Assembly: GCF_000190755.2 (NCBI RefSeq)
Contig: NZ_JH109152.1
Location: 1,652,167-1,716,166, forward strand
Direction: 5' to 3'
Length of the DNA: 64,000 bases
DNA from: Methylobacter tundripaludum SV96
GTDB lineage: Bacteria > Pseudomonadota > Gammaproteobacteria > Methylococcales > Methylomonadaceae
Shown one piece after another: positions 35,245-42,411 of this stretch (position 1 is the stretch's first letter; each line of letters starts with the position of its first letter). The translations under genes and the position numbers were made by a program. Under the pieces are notes generated by a model. The model was not told the origin of the DNA. It was given only the letters and a program-made list of their open reading frames with translations, and did no database searches.

Positions 35245-35808
35245 TCAGCCATGTCCTGCCGGAGCGGTCAACTGATTAATATCAATGCCGATTTGGTCGG
35301 CTGCTGCGCTCCAGCGCAAGTTGACCGGCGTATCAAACAGAACCTGCTTGCCGGAAGGCGTGTTAAGCCATGAATTATCCATGATTTCTTTTTCCAATTG
35401 CCCTGCGCTCCAACCGGCATAGCCCAAAGCGATCAGATACTGCTCCGGGCCTTCGCCTGCGGCAATGGCTTCAAGCACGTCTCGGGACGTCGTCAGGGAA
35501 ATAGTCTCTGAAACCGCCATGGTCGCATGCCAGTCTCCTCCTGAAGTATGCACCACGAAGCCGCGTTCCTGTTGCACCGGGCCGCCTGCAAAAACGGGCG
35601 TTTCAGCCGCAGCGGGCGCCGTGACTTTTATATCCATCTGTTTGAAAATCTCACCCAACTTCATGTCGGTCGGCCGGTTGATGACAATGCCTAAGGCACC
35701 GTCCTTATTGTGCTGACACAAGTAGGCAACCGTATGAAAGAAATTGGGATCCGCCAGATTGGGCATGGCGATAATAAACTGGTCGGTTAAGTAAGTAGCT
35801 TGGTTCAT
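35245..35808 (-). CDS. yqgE: YqgE/AlgH family protein
   Basis: The 187-residue protein matches the UPF0301/YqgE (AlgH) family: FIIAMPNLADPNFFHTVAYL, then GALGIVINRPTDMKLGEI and the GGPVQQERGFVVHT loop. Function is not firmly known; AlgH was linked to alginate regulation in Pseudomonas. I chose the ATG at 35808 because the alternative in-frame start is a TTG five codons earlier and lies past the conserved region. Neighbours ruvX and the TonB gene are the standard gammaproteobacterial context. Confidence 0.9.
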   Translation of the reverse strand: MNQATYLTDQFIIAMPNLADPNFFHTVAYLCQHNKDGALGIVINRPTDMKLGEIFKQMDIKVTAPAAAETPVFAGGPVQQERGFVVHTSGGDWHATMAVSETISLTTSRDVLEAIAAGEGPEQYLIALGYAGWSAGQLEKEIMDNSWLNTPSGKQVLFDTPVNLRWSAAADQIGIDINQLTAPAGHG

Positions 35809-35909
35809 GGATATTAGTATCAAAGTTTATGATAACTTAAGCAAATGTTTATAGCGTGGTCATGCCTGATTCATCCGAAATCTTCTAAATCCTGGCAATT
35901 ACCAACCCC

Positions 35910-35965
35910 GTAGGCCGGAATAAGCCTGTTTTCGCTTCCGCTTGGGTGGTCTTATTCCGACCTAC
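35910..35965. repeat. Family D inverted repeat
   Basis: GTAGGCCGGAATAAG (35910-35924) pairs with CTTATTCCGACCTAC (35951-35965) with one mismatch. The loop is about 26 bases. It lies between the yqgE start and the tonB-type stop codon. Similar GTAGGTCGGAATAAG repeats are known as dispersed elements in other proteobacteria. Confidence 0.75.
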
Positions 35966-35974
35966 GTTACTGCA

Positions 35975-36853
35975 TTATCGCGAGGTCATGCCCGATTCAT
36001 CAGAAAACTTCCAAACCCGGGTAATCACCAGAACATCCAGTTCTTTCTGCAGCTCTACGGGTAATGGCGCAAAGGGCGCACTCATCCGGACAATTTTTTT
36101 AGCCGCCTCATCCAATGCCGGATTTCCCGAAGATTGGTTGATGCGTATGCTGTAGATACTGCCGTCTGCTTTAATTCCGACATCCATGGTCAAAGTGCCG
36201 GAAAAGTTTTTCTTGGCCGCCACTTCCGGGTAGTTAAGATTGCCGGTACGCTCCACTTTGTCTTCCCAATCTTTCATGTATTGGGCGGCGACGTATTTAT
36301 GGGCGCTGACCGAGTCAACAAATTTTATCTTGGTTTGCTCGGCAGTTTGCTGGTTGAGCCTGATTTCGGTGCCCAATTGCGCAATTTGTTGCTGTAGCAT
36401 TTCCGCCGTCAATTGCGGGTGTTTTTCAGTATGCTGGCCGGTATCCGGTTTGCTTGCGGTCACGATCTTTTTTTCCGCCTTTTTCTGGGTGATCAGCTTT
36501 TTCGCCGCTTTGGGCTCGCTGTGTTCGGGCTCGCTCTTTTTTACCTGCTTGGCCGGGTTATTGCCTTGGCTGGGCAGTTGTTGCGGAGGCGGCTCCGGCT
36601 TCTTGCTTTGTTCGCCCGCTCCAAGCTGATTTTCCTGAGCCAATAATTGCGCTTTTTCAGGGGCTTTTTGGGTCGGCATATTGACTAAGGTAATATCAAT
36701 AGACCGGCTGACTTGCTCCGGTTGCGGCGCGGTGAAATTTATCCCCAGCCCGATCACAACATGAATGACGGCCGCTAAAAATAAGGCGACCAATAACGAA
36801 TCGTTATTAGACAGCGGCGCAGGCGGATCAAACATTACCTGATTTTCTCTCAT
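35975..36853 (-). CDS. TonB-type energy transducer
   Basis: The 292-residue protein has one N-terminal membrane anchor (about 18-38, LLVALFLAAVIHVVIGLGI). A long Pro/Lys/Glu/Gln-rich periplasmic spacer follows (about 60-150), and then a C-terminal TonB domain (about 205-285: GTLTMDVGIKADGSIYSIRI). TonB couples the proton gradient to outer-membrane receptors. No exbB/exbD is seen nearby. The gene overlaps gshB by 4 bp, as in the Pseudomonas gshB-tonB3 arrangement, so this is probably the same specialised TonB homologue. Its receptor partners are unknown. Confidence 0.88.
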   Translation of the reverse strand: MRENQVMFDPPAPLSNNDSLLVALFLAAVIHVVIGLGINFTAPQPEQVSRSIDITLVNMPTQKAPEKAQLLAQENQLGAGEQSKKPEPPPQQLPSQGNNPAKQVKKSEPEHSEPKAAKKLITQKKAEKKIVTASKPDTGQHTEKHPQLTAEMLQQQIAQLGTEIRLNQQTAEQTKIKFVDSVSAHKYVAAQYMKDWEDKVERTGNLNYPEVAAKKNFSGTLTMDVGIKADGSIYSIRINQSSGNPALDEAAKKIVRMSAPFAPLPVELQKELDVLVITRVWKFSDESGMTSR

Positions 36854-37797
36854 TGCAGGGTCGTTTCAATATGATCCATTAATTGACCGCAAATATTCAA
36901 GCCAAACTGGCGATCCAATTCCTGAACGCACGTAGGGCTGGTGACATTAATTTCGGTGAGCGTATCGCCAATCACATCAATGCCGACAAAAACCAGGCCT
37001 TTGTCCCGTAATGTAGGTCCGACCTGCTCGGCAATCCAGCGATCCCGATCGGTTAATGGTCGGCCTTCGGCTCGTCCGCCCGCCGCCAGATTGCCCCGGG
37101 TTTCGCCTTGGGCGGGGATACGCGCCAGGGCATAGGGTATGACTTCGCCGTTAACCAGCAAGATACGCTTATCGCCGTCGACAATTTGCGGCAGATACTT
37201 TTGCGCCATCACGTAGCGGCTGTTGTACTGGGTCATGGTTTCCAGAATCACGCTGAGATTGGGATCGCCCTGGCGCAGATGAAAAATAGAGGTGCCGCCC
37301 ATGCCGTCCAGCGGTTTTAAAATGATTTCGCCCTGCTCCAGCAAAAAGCTCCTGATTCTGGCAGGCTCCCTGGCAACCAGAGTTTCCGCGCAGCACTGCG
37401 GAAACCATGCGGTAAAAAGCTTTTCGTTGGCATCCCGCAAAGACTGCGGTTTGTTGATCACATAAACGCCCATGCTTTCCGCACGTTCCAGCAAGTAGGT
37501 TGCGTAAATATATTCCTGGTCGAAAGGCGGATCCTTGCGCATCATGATCACATCCAGCTCGTCCAGAGGAATGTCCTGCTCCGCCGTAAACTCGTGCCAT
37601 TTTTTTTCATCCCGCTGAACTTTAATCGTCCGCGTTCTGGCATACGCTCTGCCGTTTCGGAGGAACAAGTCGTTCAACTCCATGTAATGCAGCTCCCAGC
37701 CTCGGGATTGCGCTTCGAGTAACATGGCAAAACTGGTATCTTTCTTGATGTTGATATGGTCGATGGAATCCATGACCATGCCGAGCTTAATGGGCAT
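36850..37797 (-). CDS. gshB: Glutathione synthetase
   Basis: ATP-grasp enzyme joining gamma-glutamylcysteine and glycine to form glutathione. The 315-residue protein has N-terminal KLGMVMDSIDHINIKKDTSF, then IILKPLDGMGGTSIFHL in the ATP-grasp core, and C-terminal FVGIDVIGDTLTEINVTSPT carrying metal-binding residues. Length matches the family (about 315). It heads the gshB-tonB-type operon; a family B repeat and the ribosomal promoter of the divergent rpmB lie upstream. Confidence 0.95.
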   Translation of the reverse strand: MPIKLGMVMDSIDHINIKKDTSFAMLLEAQSRGWELHYMELNDLFLRNGRAYARTRTIKVQRDEKKWHEFTAEQDIPLDELDVIMMRKDPPFDQEYIYATYLLERAESMGVYVINKPQSLRDANEKLFTAWFPQCCAETLVAREPARIRSFLLEQGEIILKPLDGMGGTSIFHLRQGDPNLSVILETMTQYNSRYVMAQKYLPQIVDGDKRILLVNGEVIPYALARIPAQGETRGNLAAGGRAEGRPLTDRDRWIAEQVGPTLRDKGLVFVGIDVIGDTLTEINVTSPTCVQELDRQFGLNICGQLMDHIETTLQ

Positions 37798-37820
37798 TAT
37801 TTTTTCCTGATAAGTACTTT

Positions 37821-37888
37821 AGGCGAAAGGCAAAAGATTCAAGGCGAAAGGCCGCTTCTTTTGCCTTTTGCCCTTCACCTTTCGTCTT
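37821..37888. repeat. Family B inverted repeat (copy 2)
   Basis: AGGCGAAAGGCAAAAG on the left and the CTTTTGCCTTTTGCCCTTCACCTT region on the right can fold into a long imperfect stem. It occupies the gshB-rpmB divergent gap. Confidence 0.75.
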
Positions 37889-37904
37889 ATTTTATAGATT
37901 GTTA

Positions 37905-37933
37905 TTTACCTTGAAAAGATTTTTTGGTATAAA
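37905..37933 (+). promoter_or_regulatory. Likely sigma-70 promoter for rpmB-rpmG
   Basis: TTTACC (37905-37910) and TATAAA (37928-37933) are separated by 17 bp and lie 43 bp upstream of the rpmB ATG, with GGGG-like ribosome-binding sequence in between (AGGGG near 37966). Pattern match, not tested. Confidence 0.55.
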
Positions 37934-37976
37934 GCTCGGCTAACTTTTGAATTTAGGCACGCATTAGGGGTTAATC

Positions 37977-38213
37977 ATGTCCAGAGTATGTCAAGTAACA
38001 GGCAAACGCCCAGTTACAGGTAACAACGTTTCACACGCTAACAACAGAACTAAAAGACGCTTTTGTCCGAATCTGCAACACCACAGATTCTGGGTAGAGA
38101 GCGAAAACCGCTGGGTTCGCCTCAGAATTTCCACCAAAGGCATGCGTATCATCGACAAGAAAGGTATTGATGCCGTTCTTGCGGATTTGCGTAAAGCCGG
38201 CGACATTTCTTAA
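37977..38213 (+). CDS. rpmB: 50S ribosomal protein L28
   Basis: The 78-residue basic protein begins [20 protein letters not shown], the L28 signature, and has the standard length. It is part of the large ribosomal subunit. The two-gene operon rpmB-rpmG is conserved in Gammaproteobacteria; rpmG starts 12 bp later. A sigma-70-like promoter is visible 43 bp upstream. Confidence 0.97.
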   Translation: MSRVCQVTGKRPVTGNNVSHANNRTKRRFCPNLQHHRFWVESENRWVRLRISTKGMRIIDKKGIDAVLADLRKAGDIS

Positions 38214-38225
38214 GAGGATAAAAAA

Positions 38226-38381
38226 ATGCGCGATAAAATTAAACTGATTTCGACCGAAGGAACCGGACACTTTTATACAACAACAAAAAACAAACGGACT
38301 ATGCCCGAAAAAATGGAGATCAAAAAATTTGATCCTGTTGTTCGTAAACACGTTATTTACAAAGAAGCAAAAATCAAATAA
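38226..38381 (+). CDS. rpmG: 50S ribosomal protein L33
   Basis: A 51-residue basic protein, [20 protein letters not shown] followed by [17 protein letters not shown], is clearly L33 of the zinc-independent type (no CxxC pairs). It directly follows rpmB after an AGAGGATAAAAAA ribosome-binding region. Downstream, AGCGCC/GGCGCT at about 38424-38441 forms a weak hairpin that may end the transcript. Confidence 0.96.
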   Translation: MRDKIKLISTEGTGHFYTTTKNKRTMPEKMEIKKFDPVVRKHVIYKEAKIK

Positions 38382-38546
38382 TTATTTGGCTTTAAAAACT
38401 TCTTTTCGGTTTGCGTTCCTGAAGCGCCTGCTTTTGGCGCTCTCGGCAACTGCCCCATAGGCACAAACCCAGCATATCGTAACCCGGCATCTGCAATCTG
38501 ACTGCCGGGCTACCCTGCCGCTTTCATGCCCTGAGGGCAACCCGAC

Positions 38547-39887
38547 CTAACCTCCTTTTAGCTTATCCAGTACCTGGGTTAGCTTCTCCATCTGCTTGTG
38601 CAATATTCGACATTGCTTTTCGGCATGTTGTTTGTCAAATTCCAGTTTTATGCACTTATCATTGAGCTGTTGGTTGACACTTTTGAGCGCTTCATTTTCA
38701 AGCTTAAGGGCGCTTACCTGATCTTCCAAGATATTGGCGGACTGCTTCCTGCCATCACTTTCAACGTGACCTTCACCGGAAAGAAGCGCTTCATTTTCCG
38801 ACTCAGTCGTAATATTCGGCTTTATCTCTGGGGACGGTGCGTATGCCGCAAGACTTTCCATCCCACCGCTCAAAATCATCGCGTCAATTTTATGCCTGAG
38901 CAATAAAAATGCAGCAGCTTCACTGACCTTACCATCCTGACAAACGACAACGACAGGCCTTTCATGGCTTATTGCCTTAAGCTGCATCCTTAAGGAGAAA
39001 AAAGGCGCACTAATACTGCCATCAAGATGCTGGTGTTCATAATCATCCTGCGAACGGACATCCAGCAAAACCGCGCCCTGTTTTATCGCTTCCTGCATGC
39101 CCTCATAATCGACAAACTTTAAAGAAGGCTCTTTAATTAAGGATATAAATTGCTTTTTGTCCAAGCGCAATAAAACAATATCCGTCAACGCCGTAATAGT
39201 CACGTTTCTGGGCGCGCCGGAAAGCAATGAATCTTCGCCAAACGTATCGCCGTTTGCCAGCTGAGCCAATTTAATTTCTTTTGCGTTGGGTGACGGCTTA
39301 CGCGTTAACAGGCATTGCCCATTTTTAATCAGGTAATAATAATCCCCTATGCCGCCTTGTTCGAGTATGGTTTCGCCCGATTTAAAATGAACGACTTCCA
39401 AACTCATTAAGATTTTTTGTAAATTAGCGGGGGGAAGACGTTGAAAAATAGGCGATCTCAATAACGCTGTCATCCAGTCGTCTGGATCGCCCTCAGTCTC
39501 GTCAATGACCATGTAACTGTTGTCCTCTTTATAAGCAAGGGAGAGTGGATTATTAACAATATCAGCATTCAGCCGCAAAAAACGCACTCTTCCGTTCGCG
39601 ACTGCATCAATTTTTCTTGGGATCTGGTGCGCCAACGCAAACTTGGCGGAATCACTGCCGGCGGCAATGACTTCAACAACCAGTCCAACCGCCTGAAGAG
39701 TAACCTCACCACTTATCAGATAAACAAGCTGGGGGGATACATCGCCTTTTTTAAACAAAAAACCGTCTTGTATTTCTTCGACCGTCATTTCAGCGCATAG
39801 CGCATTAAACCGAGCGCCCGGCAATGTTGCGAGCGGAATTAGTTTACGAATAATCAGCCCATCTTCAGAATTGACATCTACGGTCAT
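38547..39887 (-). CDS. Cyclic-nucleotide-binding and rhodanese domain protein with coiled-coil tail
   Basis: The 446-residue cytosolic protein has three parts. The first is a tandem pair of cNMP-binding-like domains: a degenerate one at about 40-115 and a better one at about 150-255 with FKSGETILEQG and the phosphate-binding-cassette-like FGEDSLLSGAPRNVTI. The second is a rhodanese domain at about 270-355 with LLDVRSQDDYEHQHL and the active-site loop CQDGKVS. The third is a coiled-coil tail at about 390-440. There is no DNA-binding helix-turn-helix and no membrane segment, so it is not a CRP-type regulator. It is transcribed divergently from the HtrA-type gene. Function unknown; a sensor of cyclic nucleotide or redox state is only a guess. 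Confidence 0.8.
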   Translation of the reverse strand: MTVDVNSEDGLIIRKLIPLATLPGARFNALCAEMTVEEIQDGFLFKKGDVSPQLVYLISGEVTLQAVGLVVEVIAAGSDSAKFALAHQIPRKIDAVANGRVRFLRLNADIVNNPLSLAYKEDNSYMVIDETEGDPDDWMTALLRSPIFQRLPPANLQKILMSLEVVHFKSGETILEQGGIGDYYYLIKNGQCLLTRKPSPNAKEIKLAQLANGDTFGEDSLLSGAPRNVTITALTDIVLLRLDKKQFISLIKEPSLKFVDYEGMQEAIKQGAVLLDVRSQDDYEHQHLDGSISAPFFSLRMQLKAISHERPVVVVCQDGKVSEAAAFLLLRHKIDAMILSGGMESLAAYAPSPEIKPNITTESENEALLSGEGHVESDGRKQSANILEDQVSALKLENEALKSVNQQLNDKCIKLEFDKQHAEKQCRILHKQMEKLTQVLDKLKGG

Positions 39888-39958
39888 TTAAATATTTTAA
39901 GCAAGATAACGGTTAAATGACAGTGCTGATTGTTTAAAAAAATCTACTTTAACATACC

Positions 39959-39988
39959 TTGTATTAAACATTTTTACTCATATATTAT
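39959..39988 (+). promoter_or_regulatory. Possible sigma-70 promoter for degQ/htrA
   Basis: TTGTAT (39959-39964) and TATTAT (39983-39988) are 18 bp apart in an A+T-rich divergent gap of about 130 bp, shortly upstream of the protease start. Low-certainty pattern match. Confidence 0.45.
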
Positions 39989-40021
39989 AGATTGTGCATG
40001 TTTCACAAACACCGGAAAACC

Positions 40022-41392
40022 ATGATGAATACTAAATCAGTAAAACAGTTGTTCTTTATAACTTTATTACCCGTGTACTTTTGCATCGCCCCAATTGCAC
40101 AAGCGGGTTTGCCGCCCTATGCCGACGGACAGGCATTGCCGTCTCTGGCCCCCATGCTTGAGCGCAGCATGCCGGCGGTGGTCAATATTTCAACCTCGAC
40201 CAATATTCTGGTCAGTGAAAATCCACTGATGCAGGACCCGGTTTTCCGCCAGTTTTTTAATGTTCCCAACCAACAGCAGCAGCGGCAACAGCAAAAAAAC
40301 AGCTTGGGCTCCGGCGTCATTATCGACAGCCATCAAGGACTGGTCCTGACCAACAACCATGTGATTGATAAGGCGGACAAAATTACGGTGACATTGAATG
40401 ACGGCCGCCAGCTTTCAGCTAAATTAATCGGCACCGACCCTGAAGCGGATGTCGCTATCATCCAGATTGCTGCCGAGAACCTAACCATGCTGCCGATTGC
40501 CGATTCCAGCCAACTGAGAGTCGGCGACTTTGTTGTCGCTATCGGCAACCCGTTCGGCTTGGGGCAGACCGTAACCTCCGGCATAGTCAGCGCCTTGGGG
40601 CGTTCCGGCCTGGGTATAGAGGGCTATGAAGATTTTATCCAGACCGACGCCTCGATCAACCCCGGCAATTCAGGCGGAGCGCTGGTGAATCTGCGCGGGG
40701 AACTGGTTGGCATGAACACCGCAATCCTCGCTCCCAACGGGGGTAACGTCGGTATCGGCTTTGCGATTCCGGCCAACATGATCATGACCATCAAGGAGTC
40801 GCTGGTCAAGCACGGCGAAGTTCGGCGCGGCTTGCTGGGCGTAACCACACAGGACCTGACGCCCGAGCTGGTCAATGCGTTTAATTTAAAAAACAAACAG
40901 GGAGCCGCGATCAGCCGGATAGAAAGTAACTCACCCGCAGCAAAAGCAGGACTTGAGCCGGGCGACATTATTGTTGCGGCGAATGGCCGACCCATTAAAA
41001 GCAGCCATGACATACGCAATATCGTCGGCCTGATGCAAATTGGCGATAAAGTTGAGCTGGAATACTTCCGCGACAACGAAAAGAAAGAGGTTACCGCAAC
41101 GATCGGCAAGCAGGAAATGCCGCAACTGGCGGGAGAAAAGCTGCATCGTACCTTGCAAGGTACGCTGTTAAGCACGCCGCTAAAAAACCAGATCGAAGGC
41201 GTTTTGATGGAAAAAATCGACACGGCGTCTAATGCCTGGCGTGCAGGCTTGCGTCCCGGCGACGTCATCGTGTCGGCAAATCGCTATCGCGTCCGCAATC
41301 TTGAGGAGTTACAACAAGTGGTTGATCCGAATGGCGCTTTGCTGATTAACATCCAGCGAGGACAGGAAGGATTCTTTGTTGTGTTAAAGTAA
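40022..41392 (+). CDS. degQ: Periplasmic Do-like serine protease (DegQ/HtrA/DegP family)
   Basis: Degrades or refolds misfolded envelope proteins. From the ATG at 40022 the product is 456 residues with a signal peptide ending near AIAQA. The protease domain shows H113 (LTNNHVID), D143 (EADVAII) and S217 (INPGNSGGAL) as the triad, followed by two PDZ domains (ITRIESNSPAAKAGL-like and LMEKIDTASNAWRAGL-like). Several earlier starts exist in frame (ATG 39998, TTG 39992); 40022 gives the best signal peptide. Length is close to DegQ/DegP (about 455-475). Confidence 0.92.
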   Translation: MMNTKSVKQLFFITLLPVYFCIAPIAQAGLPPYADGQALPSLAPMLERSMPAVVNISTSTNILVSENPLMQDPVFRQFFNVPNQQQQRQQQKNSLGSGVIIDSHQGLVLTNNHVIDKADKITVTLNDGRQLSAKLIGTDPEADVAIIQIAAENLTMLPIADSSQLRVGDFVVAIGNPFGLGQTVTSGIVSALGRSGLGIEGYEDFIQTDASINPGNSGGALVNLRGELVGMNTAILAPNGGNVGIGFAIPANMIMTIKESLVKHGEVRRGLLGVTTQDLTPELVNAFNLKNKQGAAISRIESNSPAAKAGLEPGDIIVAANGRPIKSSHDIRNIVGLMQIGDKVELEYFRDNEKKEVTATIGKQEMPQLAGEKLHRTLQGTLLSTPLKNQIEGVLMEKIDTASNAWRAGLRPGDVIVSANRYRVRNLEELQQVVDPNGALLINIQRGQEGFFVVLK

Positions 41393-41399
41393 TCAGATG

Positions 41400-41478
41400 A
41401 AAGGCGAAGGGCAAAAGGCGAAAGAGGCATACTTTCGAACCTTACGCCTTCGCCTTTAGCCCTTCGCCCTTCGCCTTT
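41400..41478. repeat. Family B inverted repeat (copy 3)
   Basis: AAAGGCGAAGGGC (41400-41412) pairs with GCCCTTCGCCTTT (41466-41478) around further complementary tracts. It ends 7 bp before the moaB ATG, so it fills the gap between the htrA stop and moaB. It could act as a terminator-like structure for the protease mRNA. Confidence 0.78.
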
Positions 41479-41485
41479 AAAAAAC

Positions 41486-42007
41486 ATGACTACAGATAGA
41501 AACTTCATCCCCCTTAACATTGCGATACTGGTCGTTTCCGACAGCCGCACCGATGCCGACGACGTATCCGGCAAAACCCTGGCGGAACGCGCAACCGAAG
41601 CAGGTCATCAGGTTATCGAAAAGAAAATAGTGCCTGACGACATTTATCAAATCAGGGCGGCTGTTTCAAACTGGATTGCCGCAGATGATGTTAATGTCGT
41701 GATCAGCACCGGCGGTACCGGCGTCACCGGCCGGGACGGCACGCCTGAGGCGGTTGCACCGTTGCTGGACAAGCTGCTGGACGGTTTCGGCGAAATCTTC
41801 AGGATGCTGTCCTATCAGGACATTAAAACCTCAACCATTCAGTCCCGAGCGATTGCCGGAGTCGCCAATGCGACCTATATCTTCTGCCTGCCCGGCTCAT
41901 CGGGAGCCTGTCGCACCGCTTGGGATGCGCTGATCAAGGAACAATTGGATCACCGCACCCGCCCCTGTAATCTGGTACAGCTGATGCCCAGACTGATGGA
42001 AAAATGA
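41486..42007 (+). CDS. moaB: Molybdopterin biosynthesis MoaB/Mog-type protein
   Basis: The 173-residue protein shows the MoaB/MogA fold: VVSDSRTDADDVSGKTL, VISTGGTGVTGRDGTPEA (the nucleotide-binding GTG loop) and IFCLPGSSGACRTAWD. It acts on molybdopterin, adenylating it in MogA-type members; the exact role of MoaB paralogues varies. It overlaps DUF423 by 4 bp, and DUF423 overlaps pepN by 1 bp, so these form an operon. Confidence 0.92.
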   Translation: MTTDRNFIPLNIAILVVSDSRTDADDVSGKTLAERATEAGHQVIEKKIVPDDIYQIRAAVSNWIAADDVNVVISTGGTGVTGRDGTPEAVAPLLDKLLDGFGEIFRMLSYQDIKTSTIQSRAIAGVANATYIFCLPGSSGACRTAWDALIKEQLDHRTRPCNLVQLMPRLMEK

Positions 42008-42411
42008 TGAAGTCGATCTTTTTATCGCTCGGCGCGTTAAGCGCATTAATCGGCGTCGGCATGGGCGCATTCGGCGCTCACGGCTTAAAAACCATCATCA
42101 GTCCGGAGATGTTGACCGTCTACCAGACCGGCGTGACCTATCAAATGTACCACGCGCTGGGCCTGATCGGCGTTGCCCTGATCCACCGGCAAGCGCCCGA
42201 CTCCAAATTATTACACTGGGCAGGATGGCTGATGTTCGCGGGCATATTGCTGTTTTCCGGCAGCTTGTACGCTCTGGCACTACTCAATCATACCTGGCTA
42301 GGCATGATCACCCCCTTCGGCGGCGTTTGCTTTTTGGCAGCCTGGCTGTTAATCGCGCTGTTCGCCACCCCAAACATCAGATCTTCCGATCACAACAGCA
42401 GGTATAAATAA
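42004..42411 (+). CDS. DUF423 small membrane protein
   Basis: The 135-residue protein has four hydrophobic helices and the DUF423 pattern (GMGAFGAHGLK, YQTGVTYQMYHALGLIG, GGVCFLAAWLLIAL). Function unknown; homologues include E. coli YgdD. It lies within a tight moaB-DUF423-pepN operon, overlapping both neighbours. Confidence 0.9.
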   Translation: MMKSIFLSLGALSALIGVGMGAFGAHGLKTIISPEMLTVYQTGVTYQMYHALGLIGVALIHRQAPDSKLLHWAGWLMFAGILLFSGSLYALALLNHTWLGMITPFGGVCFLAAWLLIALFATPNIRSSDHNSRYK

